A stretch of 64,000 nucleotides of DNA from a virus: positions 124,001-188,000 of IMG/VR virus record IMGVR_UViG_3300031251_000001; one strand, given 5' to 3'. How positions within the stretch are numbered: position 1 is the stretch's first letter; the number at the start of each line of letters is the position of its first letter. Positions 30,385 to 39,179 of this stretch are shown one piece after another. The notes beneath the pieces are model-generated. The model was not told the origin of the DNA and did not search any database. It was given only the letters and a program-made list of their open reading frames with translations. Both the position numbers and the translations under genes were made by a program.

Positions 30385-31884
30385 TTACATGAAGAAGCCG
30401 CGAACCGCCACTGAACCTTGGATGACCTGTGAGGCAGTAGCGGTGCCAACCGGCATACGCAGGATGACCGCGAAGTTCTTACCGGCGAAGGTGGGTATGG
30501 GGGTCTCGAAGGAGACGTTGATGTCAGGAGCATTGGCACCGATAGCGGCACCGACAGGAAGCTGGTGCGTGCCGAATGCAGTACGCAGGTGAGCACCCGT
30601 CGACAAATTGGCCGAGGCACCGTTATGGCCCAGGCCCCAGAACAGAAGGCTGGGTGTGGTGGCCACGATGGCACCGGTATTCCAGCAGGTGGCATAAACG
30701 CCGGTACACATGAAGGTGTAGGGCGAGGGCACGGTGAAGCCAAAGAGCACGTAATCGGTGGCGGCACCGGCAACCGCAGCGAAGGAGTAGAGACCGTCCT
30801 TGGTGGTGTAACCGGCGACGGTGTTGGACAGGGTCGCATTGGCGGGAGCGGCGGAATTGGCGAAGGTCGACGTCTGGGTGTAAGCGGTCGGGCTCATGTG
30901 CCCACCCTGACCCAGGAGCGGCATGTGGTAGGCCAACGGCATGTTGATGGCCCAGTCCTTGCAGCTGACGACCACGTCACCGATGACTGTCTGCTGTGCT
31001 GTCAGGGTTGCTGAGGCATTGCAGTTGCGGAAGAAGACCGGGATGTGGGTGACGGCGTTGAACTTGGCGGCAGTGTAAGGTACACGATAAGTAGCGTAGG
31101 CAATGATTGCCCCGGTGGTGGCATCCTGAATCTGGAAGTCAGCCCGGTCGTCGCTCATGATGATGTCAAAGACATAGAAGCGACCGTTCACCAGCAAGTT
31201 GCCGGCGGCACCTGAGCTGTTATCCGCTGGACCATTGAGAGTAAGAGCGATTTCTGTTTCACCGACTGAATTGAAATTAACGACGGCGACCACTGTCTGA
31301 TTGCTCTTCTCGCGGAAGTAAGCACCGTTGGGAATGGCACCCGTGCTGATGGCCGTCGCCGGGATACCAAAGCCAAAGTCGGTCTGACCGTTGGCGTAAC
31401 TGGTGATCTGCAGACGAGCACGGAAATGCAGTGGCCCGAAAGCGATCTTGGAAAACATCTGCTGACTGACGATCATGGCACCCGTGGCGGTGGTCAGCGT
31501 CGAGTTGGCGTTCAGCGTGATGCCGGTAGCAGCCTGCGTGACAGTCTGCGTTGTAACCGTGTTGGTCCAGATCTGGGAGTTCTGGGTAGCGCCTTCGATG
31601 TTGTCACGGAAGACGATGTTCTCCAGGGCCTGCCTGGAATTACCCAGGCGATCGACGCGGAGCGAAGCCAACCATGACTCGTCGGCATAACCGCCGATGG
31701 GAATCGCGATCGGCCCGCTGGCTCCGACCGGGGAGCGACTGACACGGGGAATAGGCCGACCCAGGTGGTCTACCAGGATGGAGTCGAGCAGGCCGTACGT
31801 GCTGCTCTGCTGGAAGTCAGCCCCGGCGTTGTTGGGGCGTCCTGCCATCTGCAGATTACCGGCACCGACTTGTACTCCGAACAT
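30385..31884 (-). CDS. large virion/fibre-like protein, 499 aa
   Basis: Starts MFGVQVGAGNLQMAGRPNNA, a frame without signal peptide, and is made of Thr/Ala/Gly/Asn-rich beta-sequence throughout (TVTQAATGITLNANSTLTT, LTAQQTVIGDVVVS), including a jelly-roll-like section with IAFGPLHFRARLQITS and DFQIQDATTGAIIAYATYRV. This is typical of phage tail-fibre or head-fibre shafts. AGGAG precedes the ATG. Confidence 0.68.
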   Translation of the reverse strand: MFGVQVGAGNLQMAGRPNNAGADFQQSSTYGLLDSILVDHLGRPIPRVSRSPVGASGPIAIPIGGYADESWLASLRVDRLGNSRQALENIVFRDNIEGATQNSQIWTNTVTTQTVTQAATGITLNANSTLTTATGAMIVSQQMFSKIAFGPLHFRARLQITSYANGQTDFGFGIPATAISTGAIPNGAYFREKSNQTVVAVVNFNSVGETEIALTLNGPADNSSGAAGNLLVNGRFYVFDIIMSDDRADFQIQDATTGAIIAYATYRVPYTAAKFNAVTHIPVFFRNCNASATLTAQQTVIGDVVVSCKDWAINMPLAYHMPLLGQGGHMSPTAYTQTSTFANSAAPANATLSNTVAGYTTKDGLYSFAAVAGAATDYVLFGFTVPSPYTFMCTGVYATCWNTGAIVATTPSLLFWGLGHNGASANLSTGAHLRTAFGTHQLPVGAAIGANAPDINVSFETPIPTFAGKNFAVILRMPVGTATASQVIQGSVAVRGFFM

Positions 31885-31893
31885 GCGTGACTC

Positions 31894-32184
31894 CTATGCC
31901 CAGGCCCAGGCGACGTTCCACACTCCCGTCAGAGGAATCGTCGAAATTGCTTGAATGGTGAAGCCGTTGTTGGCGATCACCGAGGATCGGGGTACCCAGA
32001 CGGTCAGGGCACCTTCCGATTTGAGGACAGCATGCCCGTCCTCGGTATTGTTGCTTGTTGCCTTGGGGGCGATCCAGCAGTCCACACGGCTGTCAGCCGC
32101 GATGTTCTGACCGGTGATGGCCAGGCTCGCGGCCTGCGTGGGGGATGACCCAAAATCGATAAGTGCTTCACCGCTGGCGGCCAT
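31894..32184 (-). CDS. small virion protein of a widespread phage type, 96 aa
   Basis: Begins MAASGEALIDFGSSPTQAAS and ends TIPLTGVWNVAWAWA. The ALIDFG start, TGQ-centred middle, SRVDCWI and the final TGxxxVxWxW are typical of a small structural protein found beside tail genes in many phages. Exact role unknown. Confidence 0.68.
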   Translation of the reverse strand: MAASGEALIDFGSSPTQAASLAITGQNIAADSRVDCWIAPKATSNNTEDGHAVLKSEGALTVWVPRSSVIANNGFTIQAISTIPLTGVWNVAWAWA

Positions 32185-32192
32185 AAGGTCCC

Positions 32193-32630
32193 TTAGCTGG
32201 CGGTGACAGTGAGAACGCCATTGGTATCGTCAAAATCGAGGGAGAGGTTTTCCCCGTCGTTGAGGGTCTGTGACGATCCATAATCCCAGAAGCCGCACAA
32301 GATCTTGTTGGTCGAGGTGTCGTCGTAGAGGACAGCGTACCGAAACGGTCCGATAGCTCCGCCCGACGCGGTCAGCAGGTAATCGGCCAGCTTGGTGGTC
32401 CAGACGTTGGACGCCAGAGCTGCAGCCGAAATGGTCATCGCCGGCCCACCAGCGGAGTAACCAAACCCGGCCGAGATGTCGGTGAGATCCGATTTCTGGG
32501 TATGCGTAGCAGGGTTGGGTGCTGAGTTCGTCAGCATTACCTTGAAGGTATCAGCGCTCAGATCGAGCTGCTTGGTTGCCAGAGCCTGGGCGTAGTAGTT
32601 GAACTTCTGGAACGACTTGGGGGTGGGCAT
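32193..32630 (-). CDS. phage virion-associated protein, 145 aa
   Basis: LDLSADTFKVMLTNSAPNPA, LTDISAGFGYSAGGP, and FRYAVLYDDTSTNKILCGFW followed by LDFDDTNGVLTV form the pattern of a common phage structural protein located near tail fibres. No enzyme motif. Immediately precedes the small virion gene at 31894. Confidence 0.72.
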   Translation of the reverse strand: MPTPKSFQKFNYYAQALATKQLDLSADTFKVMLTNSAPNPATHTQKSDLTDISAGFGYSAGGPAMTISAAALASNVWTTKLADYLLTASGGAIGPFRYAVLYDDTSTNKILCGFWDYGSSQTLNDGENLSLDFDDTNGVLTVTAS

Positions 32631-32647
32631 GCTGGCTTCCTGCCGTA

Positions 32648-32836
32648 TTAGGTGGTCTTGTCAGCAGGGACAAACTCACCCGCGTACACAGCCTGGTGAC
32701 CAGACCTGATGTAGCGGCTTCCTGGATGATCCTTATCCAGGATTGCACCTTCGGGGGACACGATGATGTCAGCGGTATCCGCAGGCCATTCGACCTGAAG
32801 ACCGCCATGTGTTCCACCTGACAGCACAATAGTCAT
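32648..32836 (-). CDS. hypothetical small protein, 62 aa
   Basis: ATG at 32836 with GGAGG. Short mixed sequence (HGGLQVEWPADTADIIVSPE) ending in EFVPADKTT. First gene of the virion-like run; a terminator hairpin lies just upstream. Confidence 0.6.
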   Translation of the reverse strand: MTIVLSGGTHGGLQVEWPADTADIIVSPEGAILDKDHPGSRYIRSGHQAVYAGEFVPADKTT

Positions 32837-32860
32837 AACCTGCCTCCAGTTCTGATAGTA

Positions 32861-32893
32861 ACACAAACGGCAGGCTAGTTGTCTAGCCTGCCG
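32861..32893 (-). terminator. intrinsic terminator
   Basis: Minus strand: CGGCAGGCTAG ACAA CTAGCCTGCCG, an 11-bp perfect stem, followed by TTTGTGTT. Separates the gene ending at 32914 from the virion-like block. Confidence 0.82.
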
Positions 32894-32913
32894 CACTTAC
32901 CTGACCCTGCTCT

Positions 32914-33150
32914 TTATTTTGTGACGATCTGCTTATCGCCATCGAGCTTCTTTTTGATGGCGTCGGTGAGACTGGCCACCTTGCCGTTGGCCCACAACGC
33001 GATCGACTTGAGGGTGCTCTCAGCATCTTCCAGGGACATGCCGACAATGTGATTCTCGGTCGAGGTGACCACAGAATCAACGGCCCGATGCGATAACTCT
33101 TTGTTGGCTTCCGACACGTTCGCGAGCGGAGCCTTGTGCGATGGTTCCAT
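32914..33150 (-). CDS. hypothetical protein, 78 aa
   Basis: Helical, Ser/Lys-rich (SIALWANGKVASLTDAIKKK). GGAGG precedes the ATG. Unrecognised. Confidence 0.65.
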   Translation of the reverse strand: MEPSHKAPLANVSEANKELSHRAVDSVVTSTENHIVGMSLEDAESTLKSIALWANGKVASLTDAIKKKLDGDKQIVTK

Positions 33151-33189
33151 TACTGGGACCTCCTTGGTTAGGTGATGGCGATTGTAGCG

Positions 33190-33519
33190 TTAGACGAGAG
33201 CGGAGTCGAGATGCTTGTCACGGTAACCGGCTGGGTCTTTGACGAACGCCATGGCCCAGTGATAAGTAAAGTTCACCAGCCAATCGCGGCCGGCGAACCT
33301 CGTAGTCTCGAACTTGATCCGCATCTCAGGTTGATTGGCGTGGACCCATCTGGCCCGCTTGTCACAGTGGGCCTGGAACCAACGGATGTCACGCATGCAG
33401 AGCGTAGCTTGGTCATTTGGCCCGAGCGCTTTTCTGACGCGAGCCAGGGCGCCGACGGCGATCACCTTGGGGAGGAGATTGGTCTTTTCCCGGAACTCCC
33501 GACTTGGTGTTGGTTTCAT
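33190..33519 (-). CDS. hypothetical protein, 109 aa
   Basis: Basic, with several Trp and Arg (WFQAHCDKRARWVHANQ). GGAGG precedes the ATG. No family recognised. Confidence 0.65.
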   Translation of the reverse strand: MKPTPSREFREKTNLLPKVIAVGALARVRKALGPNDQATLCMRDIRWFQAHCDKRARWVHANQPEMRIKFETTRFAGRDWLVNFTYHWAMAFVKDPAGYRDKHLDSALV

Positions 33520-33545
33520 GAAGTTCCTCCAGTTCGTACAATGGC

Positions 33546-33579
33546 GAAAGCCAAGGCGGTTCTAGTCGCCCTGGCTTTC
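33546..33579 (-). terminator. terminator-like hairpin beside the plus-strand HNH gene
   Basis: Minus strand: GAAAGCCAGGGCG ACTAGAAC CGCCTTGGCTTTC, 13 bp with one G-U pair, which supports the minus orientation. Would stop transcripts that cross the HNH gene in antisense. Confidence 0.55.
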
Positions 33580-33608
33580 TAACTCAGCACCCTTTAGGAG
33601 AGGATGCC

Positions 33609-34139
33609 ATGTCTGCTAGACGTTATCCGTCTGCTCGTTATCTTCGTCAATGCTTCAAATACAAAAATGGAAAACTCTTCTGGCGGGAACGTCCGTTAGC
33701 CCACTTCACTAAGCAGAATCTGCACCGAAGATGGAACAGTAGATACGCTGGTAAAGAAGCCGGATCCTTGAGCACGATAGGCAGATACGTGATCGGCTTA
33801 GACGGTCGACGCTACTATCGTTACCGTTTGGTATGGGCTTTGTTTCGAGATGAATGGCCACCTAGACTTGATCACAAAAACAGAAACTCTTACAGCGACA
33901 GTCTCAGCAATTTAAGAGTAGCCACCCACAAGCAAAACCTTTGCAACCGAGGAAAAAGTAAAAACAACACCTCCGGATACAAAGGCGTCTGCTGGGACAA
34001 AGAAAACGATAAGTGGATAGCTCAGATCAGAAGCGACGGTCGAAACTTCAATCTGGGAAGATTCTCCACGATCACTGCTGCGCGCGATGCCTACGTGAAA
34101 GCAGCAAAACACATGCACGGTAAGTTTGCGTGTGTCTAG
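33609..34139 (+). CDS. HNH endonuclease with C-terminal AP2 domain
   Basis: 176 aa on the plus strand, opposite its neighbours. An N-terminal NUMOD-like/HNH core (FKYKNGKLFWRERP, RLVWALFRDEWPPRLDHKNR, RVATHKQNLCNRGK) is followed by an AP2-type DNA-binding domain (NNTSGYKGVCWDKENDKWIA, GRFSTITAARDAYVKAA). This is a classical phage homing endonuclease. AT-rich relative to its surroundings and inverted, so probably recently inserted. Confidence 0.93.
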   Translation: MSARRYPSARYLRQCFKYKNGKLFWRERPLAHFTKQNLHRRWNSRYAGKEAGSLSTIGRYVIGLDGRRYYRYRLVWALFRDEWPPRLDHKNRNSYSDSLSNLRVATHKQNLCNRGKSKNNTSGYKGVCWDKENDKWIAQIRSDGRNFNLGRFSTITAARDAYVKAAKHMHGKFACV

Positions 34140-34144
34140 GTCGG

Positions 34145-34459
34145 CTACAGACTATAAAAGGCCATCCATCGCCTGGTGACGTCGGATGGTCGATCGCGGT
34201 GCATCTCCTGGACGTAGGTGGCACCGTGGGTGGTCAGCGGGTTCTCGAAGAACTTGCCGACCCACCAGGGCTTCTTGGTCTCACTCCAGTTCTCGCGGTC
34301 CTTGCAGCTGTCACCGCAACCGCAGTGGCTGGGACTATCAGATTCCTGGTCAGAGTAGGGGCCGGCTGGAGCGATCAGTTTGTTACGTTTGGCCATGGCG
34401 TTTGCACACTTGGTGCAGTAGACATCACCGTCGATGATCCACGTGTCCGGACTGTTCAT
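34145..34459 (-). CDS. hypothetical Cys-rich protein, 104 aa
   Basis: CTKCA near residue 15 and CGCGDSC near residue 47 could form a zinc site. A Trp/Lys-rich middle (WSETKKPWWVGKFFENP). Palindrome site 4 lies 13 bases before the ATG, which has GGAGG. Unrecognised. Confidence 0.65.
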   Translation of the reverse strand: MNSPDTWIIDGDVYCTKCANAMAKRNKLIAPAGPYSDQESDSPSHCGCGDSCKDRENWSETKKPWWVGKFFENPLTTHGATYVQEMHRDRPSDVTRRWMAFYSL

Positions 34460-34472
34460 GTTGCCTCCAACC

Positions 34473-34488
34473 CAAAATACGTATTTTG
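34473..34488. promoter_or_regulatory. 16-bp palindrome CAAAATACGTATTTTG, site 4
   Basis: Exact copy, 2 bases after the stop at 34491 and 13 bases before the ATG at 34459. The match extends to CCAAAATACGTATTTTGG. Confidence 0.88.
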
Positions 34489-34490
34489 GA

Positions 34491-35012
34491 TTACTTGGTT
34501 TTCTTGGGACGGCCCCGCTTGGGTGACTCGACGAGCGACTTACGGACACCGTTGAGATAATTGGTGTTGAGTAGCTCATAGAGATCATGAGCAAGGCGGT
34601 CACTGGCAGCCACGCAGATCTTCTGCAGGACACGACCGCCGTCATAGACGACTTCACCGGTCAGGGTGAGTTTATTGTCATTACCGTCGATCTTGAAGTC
34701 GTGCAGGTCGGCAAGACCGGGATTGAGCTGGTTCTCTTTCTCTGCGGCGAGAAGTACCACTCTGGATGCCGTGGCACAGCCGTCATGCCGAAAAGATTCG
34801 ACGATGATCGCGGCAGCGTGCTCCTGCAGAGAGTTGAAATTGAAGTAGCGGTTCTTCTCTCGCTGTACCTTCCACTGAGCGATCAGCTCGACAGCCACTT
34901 CATCGACCACCGCAGAGATCAGATCAATCTTGTCGATGACCTCGGAGAATGTGGGAGCATTGGCCACCAACATACCGAGGCGAGCCGCGAGAGCAGAATG
35001 GGTAACTCGCAT
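34491..35012 (-). CDS. hypothetical protein, 173 aa, with AT-hook-like tail
   Basis: Helical protein with a beta-part in the middle (HDFKIDGNDNKLTLTGEV), ending in KRGRPKKTK, which matches the AT-hook core (R-G-R-P) for minor-groove DNA binding. ATG at 35012. Palindrome site 4 follows its stop. Unrecognised otherwise. Confidence 0.68.
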   Translation of the reverse strand: MRVTHSALAARLGMLVANAPTFSEVIDKIDLISAVVDEVAVELIAQWKVQREKNRYFNFNSLQEHAAAIIVESFRHDGCATASRVVLLAAEKENQLNPGLADLHDFKIDGNDNKLTLTGEVVYDGGRVLQKICVAASDRLAHDLYELLNTNYLNGVRKSLVESPKRGRPKKTK

Positions 35013-35020
35013 AGTAGTCC

Positions 35021-36220
35021 TTATTCGTGAGCCAGGCGGAAGGCCTTGGCTTGGGGCATCTTGGGAACACCCTTGCGGGTGAGGCAGAAGTATTTCACGG
35101 TCAGCATCTGACCGATCCACTTCTTGCCTTCCTTGAGGTAGCGACGCTTGTCTTCGTTGTCACCAGGTGCAGTGACCGTGAAAGTTTTCTTTGGGTCGCC
35201 GGGCATCATGCACATGAAGATCGCTTTATCAGCAAAGGTCGACTTACCGGGGCTGACGCCGATAACCTCGAACTCCTTCTCGATCCAGACCTTGCACTTG
35301 TAGAGACCTTTCGATCTCTTGCTGGGATGGTAAGGCAGATCGAGACGGAGCATACAGCCTTCCTGGTGGTCGGCGATACACTCGTCACGGAACTTGATCA
35401 GATCCTCGTGACTATTACACACGAAGGTCGGCGTGAACTTGATGGCTTCATTCGGGAACAGGTCCGTCAATCGGGCCAACTCGCTGAGACGCTTCTCAAG
35501 CGGCAGTTGCGGCAGACTGGGCGTATACAAGTCGTAGACGTGGTAGACCATTTTGGCCTGGAGGTCGGCCCGTTCCTGATTCTTGGCCTCGCCGCGAATG
35601 GTGCCCGAGAGTTCCTCGAAATCGGCATCGGGATCGAACAGCTCACCATCGACGAGGATGAGCTCCTCAAACCGCACGTTGCTCGACTTGCGGTAGGGCT
35701 GGAGGGCCTCGACGATGTGTGGCATGGTAGGAATAGGTTTACTACCGCGACTGAACAGCTTCACGCCATCCTTGGTGATGTGAGCCACACAGCGGTGACC
35801 GTCCCACTTGGGCTGCGTCCACTTCTTACCGGGAGTGGCAAAGATCACCTCGGGTTTGAAGTCCTCATAGGTCTCAGCCAGCATGGGTTGCAGATCACGC
35901 TTCTCGGCGGACTCCTTCCCGGTAGCGTCCTGGCTGTAGCCCTTGCTGTCGAGCTTCTTCTGCCACTTGGACTGGGCCTCCGCCAGGGCCTGCTCGACTG
36001 CCGTCGTAGCGTTGGCCTTGCCCAGGTTCTTGCCTTCCTTGATGACGTTGCGCTCTTCACGCATCTTCCCGCCCTCACGCCCATACCGGGTCGTGATGAC
36101 GCCGTAGTCACCCTCCTGGGTGACCGTCAGGGTCCAGATTACCGGGTCCCCCACCGAGGCCGCTTTGGTCAGCGGGGGCAGCTGGTGTGGGAGCTTGATC
36201 TTGGGAGCCGTCGTCGCCAT
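35021..36220 (-). CDS. ATP-dependent DNA ligase with N-terminal WGR-like domain
   Basis: 399 aa. Residues 25-95 (VIWTLTVTQEGDYGVITTRY, GREGG... then a Lys-rich helix) resemble a WGR domain. The ligase core has KWDG with the adenylated Lys near 138, LVDGELFD (motif III), EGCMLRL (motif IV) and GLYKCKVWIEKE (motif V), then an OB-fold with VIGVSPGKSTF. It seals nicks in phage DNA. WGR fusion to ligase is seen in phages and bacteria. Overlaps the upstream gene by 113 bases. Confidence 0.93.
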   Translation of the reverse strand: MATTAPKIKLPHQLPPLTKAASVGDPVIWTLTVTQEGDYGVITTRYGREGGKMREERNVIKEGKNLGKANATTAVEQALAEAQSKWQKKLDSKGYSQDATGKESAEKRDLQPMLAETYEDFKPEVIFATPGKKWTQPKWDGHRCVAHITKDGVKLFSRGSKPIPTMPHIVEALQPYRKSSNVRFEELILVDGELFDPDADFEELSGTIRGEAKNQERADLQAKMVYHVYDLYTPSLPQLPLEKRLSELARLTDLFPNEAIKFTPTFVCNSHEDLIKFRDECIADHQEGCMLRLDLPYHPSKRSKGLYKCKVWIEKEFEVIGVSPGKSTFADKAIFMCMMPGDPKKTFTVTAPGDNEDKRRYLKEGKKWIGQMLTVKYFCLTRKGVPKMPQAKAFRLAHE

Positions 36221-36500
36221 GTGCCATGCCTCTGAAATCGAACAACTGGCCCAGGATAGGATGACTCATCATCATGGGGGCCAGCTTGCCCTTACGTGGT
36301 TTAACGTCCTGGAACCGGAGCTCGGCCAGGCGTGAGAGTTCGTTGACGACACTCAGGATGAGCGTCGACATCATGTCGGGATCACTCGCAATGGAGGGAT
36401 CAATGGTTAAGTCGAGAAGGCTGAACGGGGCGACCGCCGCCTTACCACTGACAAGCCCGGTGGGGTGTTTGTATTCCACCGGGCCGATGACGGACGACAT
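36108..36500 (-). CDS. hypothetical protein, 130 aa
   Basis: ATG at 36500, near the stop of the upstream gene. Hydrophobic-helical middle and a Gly/Pro/Asp-rich disordered C-terminus (TPAAPADQSGLGGGPG) encoded within the ligase gene start. Unrecognised. Confidence 0.65.
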   Translation of the reverse strand: MSSVIGPVEYKHPTGLVSGKAAVAPFSLLDLTIDPSIASDPDMMSTLILSVVNELSRLAELRFQDVKPRKGKLAPMMMSHPILGQLFDFRGMAHGDDGSQDQAPTPAAPADQSGLGGGPGNLDPDGHPGG

Positions 36501-36505
36501 AGGGT

Positions 36506-37087
36506 CTACTTTCCTTCGAGCGCTGCCGCCAGCTTGGCCAGCTCGGCGGGAACGTCCTCGAACTTTTCGGGGGCGGGGCAGAGAGCGAAACACTTAATGT
36601 TCTCGACGGAATAGAGACGGAAGTTGACATCGGCCAGTTCACCCGTCTTCTTCTTGCTGCTGAGGATGAGCTCGGCCTCGGCGGTAGGGATCTCGGTTCC
36701 CTCGCTGTCGTAGTAGGTGGCCTTCTCCGGCCCCTTCATCTGATCGAGGCAGATGTAGAGCTTTTCGGGTGTCTTGATGTTCTGGTGGATGGGGGTAGGG
36801 CCACCGTCTGAAGCATTCTTGACCATCTGGTGGTAAGGAGCCCGCGCAGGCTTGAGGGGTGCTACCGTGTCGGCCGCGATGGCAGCGTTGACCTTTTCTT
36901 TAGCCTCACGCTCGCGGGCGATCGACTTATCGAAGATGAGCTGACCCACGACGACGGATCGCTTGAACACCTCAGCAGCGGTAACCGTATCCTCGGGCTT
37001 GAGGACGACCATGGCGATCAGAGTTGGCTTGTTGGGCAGGTTGGTGCAGATGGCAGCAATTGGTTGATTCTCGACGAACAGATCCAT
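36506..37087 (-). CDS. hypothetical protein, 193 aa
   Basis: ATG at 37087. A beta-rich N-terminus (NKPTLIAMVVLKPEDTV), a charged helix and a C-terminal part with VENIKCFALCPAPEKF. No recognised domain. Position next to the ligase hints at DNA metabolism but nothing in the sequence proves it. Confidence 0.68.
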   Translation of the reverse strand: MDLFVENQPIAAICTNLPNKPTLIAMVVLKPEDTVTAAEVFKRSVVVGQLIFDKSIAREREAKEKVNAAIAADTVAPLKPARAPYHQMVKNASDGGPTPIHQNIKTPEKLYICLDQMKGPEKATYYDSEGTEIPTAEAELILSSKKKTGELADVNFRLYSVENIKCFALCPAPEKFEDVPAELAKLAAALEGK

Positions 37088-37150
37088 AATCAATTCCTAG
37101 ATAAAGAAGAGGGAAGCCAGGCCGCTTTCGCGGCCCGCTCCGCCTTCGGG

Positions 37151-37363
37151 TTAGATGATGCCCAGGAGCTTCAGCCCCTGGACGATATAGGGTAGGGCCA
37201 GAGTGAGAGCAGCCGTGGTCAGGAAATAACCACAGCAGTAGCCGGCTGTGTAGATCAGCAGGCGACGCCATTTGGCTTTGATCAGAGCAGCTTGTTGTTC
37301 CTTGCGGACAACGCTGACTTCGTGCAGGATGCGGGTAACATTCAGAGTGAACTCAGCAGACAT
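37151..37363 (-). CDS. small membrane protein, 70 aa
   Basis: A charged N-terminal helix (VVRKEQQAALIKAKWRR) and a hydrophobic stretch (YCCGYFLTTAALTLALPYIV). One or two membrane passes. Unrecognised. Confidence 0.6.
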   Translation of the reverse strand: MSAEFTLNVTRILHEVSVVRKEQQAALIKAKWRRLLIYTAGYCCGYFLTTAALTLALPYIVQGLKLLGII

Positions 37364-37432
37364 GGTCAACCCCTTGTAGGTAAGTGTGCGTTAGGTGCCG
37401 TTCATCAGTTATGACGCATAACGCCTCCCAGT

Positions 37433-37804
37433 TTAGTTGGGGTTTTCGTCCTCCACCCGTTCCGATTCTCTGGCTCCCTCCAGGGTGAAGGCTCGTACGT
37501 TCTCGGCGTTGATGTCCATCGCCAAGCGGATCCAGAGGCTACCCTCATAGAACTCAAAGTAGGCAGGGGAGCCGTAACCCTCAACCGCGGTCTTCTCACC
37601 GTAACCGTTGAAATAGAGTTCCAGGAATTGATCGTTGTTGAGAACGGCCTTACCGGTCACGTGCCCATCACAGTCGGGCGAGTGGTCGATGAGCTTGAAG
37701 AAGAAGGTCCGCTTCAGCCGGCGGAACTCGCGATCGCGGACGTAGATGTCCACGATGATGGCAATCAGGATGGCAAAGAGCAGGATGCCGATAACAATGA
37801 CCAT
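37433..37804 (-). CDS. membrane-anchored protein, 123 aa
   Basis: N-terminal membrane segment (MVIVIGILLFAILIAIIVDI), then a soluble domain with a few aromatic strands (LELYFNGYGEKTAVEGYG). Unrecognised. Confidence 0.65.
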   Translation of the reverse strand: MVIVIGILLFAILIAIIVDIYVRDREFRRLKRTFFFKLIDHSPDCDGHVTGKAVLNNDQFLELYFNGYGEKTAVEGYGSPAYFEFYEGSLWIRLAMDINAENVRAFTLEGARESERVEDENPN

Positions 37805-37811
37805 GTGGGCC

Positions 37812-38282
37812 TCATGGAGTTAAGTGAAGTTTCAGAACAGGGGTACCAGGGATGCAGTAACCGGTGTCGGGGTCTTCGGTGATGTGCGAGACCACGGCCA
37901 GCGGCGTCTTGTCTTCGTACTCCTGGTTGTAGAGCTCCTGGGACATCCCAGGATGCCACTCGGCGATTTGGTAGTGCATCTCGCGCATCTTCTGGGCGAG
38001 CTGCATGGCGTTGACGACGGCACAGGTGTTGGTAGCGATGAAACCGCTGTGCAGCATCTTGTGCCAGTTCTGCTTGTTACGAACCTGGAAGTAGATGAAG
38101 TAGCGGGTGTGTGGCTTCCACACCCCGACGAGGGGCTCGTAGACCCAGCGGGTTTCCCCTTCCAGGTGGATCGCCTTCTTGCGGTCCCATTCGATCTTGC
38201 CGCCGTAGAACTCCACCCGAACCGGGCACTCCAGGGCGTGTTCCAGGGGAGGAACGATCCGCTGACAATTACATTGAGACAT
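37812..38282 (-). CDS. hypothetical protein, 156 aa
   Basis: Starts MSQCNCQRIVPPLEHALECP, a small Cys cluster, then aromatic beta-strands (TRYFIYFQVRNKQNWHKM). Its start overlaps the end of the preceding gene. Unrecognised. Confidence 0.68.
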   Translation of the reverse strand: MSQCNCQRIVPPLEHALECPVRVEFYGGKIEWDRKKAIHLEGETRWVYEPLVGVWKPHTRYFIYFQVRNKQNWHKMLHSGFIATNTCAVVNAMQLAQKMREMHYQIAEWHPGMSQELYNQEYEDKTPLAVVSHITEDPDTGYCIPGTPVLKLHLTP

Positions 38283-38847
38283 GGTGTCCTTCGGTTCGTA
38301 GTTGATTGACGATTTCGATCAGCTCTCGATTGGTGACCTCGGCTTCCGGATCCACCTCGACTCTCTGCCTGAGCGTGAGGATGAAGTCCGCCATCATCTC
38401 CAGCTCCCAACGATGGCTGTACTGGGGACCGAGCTTCTTGAGCCTTTGGATCGCCCGCAAGTAAAGCAGGATGGACATGCGCGGCGTAACACCCTTGCGT
38501 CGACTGAGCAGGTACTCACGGGTCGAAGCCATGATCTCGCGGACCTTCTCGACTGGCACCGTAGTCACCAGTTCCAGTCGAACAGGGTGGACGATCCAGC
38601 GTTCGCCGGTGATGATGGCGTCCCAGGTGCCCTTGGGTTTGACAGCCCGGCACGGCTGGGCGGTACGGTAGCAGTAGGTGTGGTGCCAGAAGAACCTGGC
38701 GGCGAAGCAGGCAGCGACGGATGGGCCGACGCACAGGCGGGGCGTGGTCGGCTCGATGTGGCCTTTGTTGGGTGGCGTGAGCAGCTTCGAGGTGAACGAT
38801 GGTCCGTGGTTCACCTCGGTGCAGTGCCACCAGTGTCTGGGTTTCAT
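38269..38847 (-). CDS. hypothetical protein, 192 aa
   Basis: Several His, Cys and Trp in the N-terminal half (MKPRHWWHCTEVNHGP, RFFWHHTYCYR) and a long helical C-terminal half (SILLYLRAIQRLKKLG). ATGA overlap with the upstream gene. Unrecognised. Confidence 0.68.
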   Translation of the reverse strand: MKPRHWWHCTEVNHGPSFTSKLLTPPNKGHIEPTTPRLCVGPSVAACFAARFFWHHTYCYRTAQPCRAVKPKGTWDAIITGERWIVHPVRLELVTTVPVEKVREIMASTREYLLSRRKGVTPRMSILLYLRAIQRLKKLGPQYSHRWELEMMADFILTLRQRVEVDPEAEVTNRELIEIVNQLRTEGHHVSM

Positions 38848-39179
38848 GGCTTGCCCATCTGATCCATCACGGTTTCGACTGTCTCACGCAAGGCGGAGAT
38901 GATGAAGCTGGCGTTACCGTGAGCAAACAGCTTCCGCTTGTGGGCGGCACGAGCGAAGGCCAGGAGAGTGGCCTCGAAGATGTCCAGGCCGGCGTTGAAC
39001 TGATCGACCTCCGCCTGGTTTTGCCGATGCTCATGAAGAGCGATCGGGTCAGCTGTCGTCCGCTGGAAGTTGGTCTGGATCTCCCCCGTGCTGTCCTCAT
39101 TCAGGTTGAAGATCACCTTGTGCGTGCCCGTCTCCAGCACGATTGTCCTGATCAGTTGCTTCAGTTGTTCCGTCTTCAT
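38844..39179 (-). CDS. hypothetical protein, 111 aa
   Basis: Helical protein; ATG at 39179 overlaps the next gene by 83 bases. Contains ALHEHRQNQAEVDQFNAGL. Unrecognised. Confidence 0.65.
   Translation of the reverse strand: MKTEQLKQLIRTIVLETGTHKVIFNLNEDSTGEIQTNFQRTTADPIALHEHRQNQAEVDQFNAGLDIFEATLLAFARAAHKRKLFAHGNASFIISALRETVETVMDQMGKP

Noticed and set aside
30385-31884. major capsid protein
   Set aside because: Composition is of a beta-rich fibre; no HK97-like capsid features or neighbouring protease and portal.
35027-36235. 402-codon open frame on the plus strand
   Set aside because: It is the antisense shadow of the DNA ligase, whose motifs are complete on the minus strand; the plus product has no domain.
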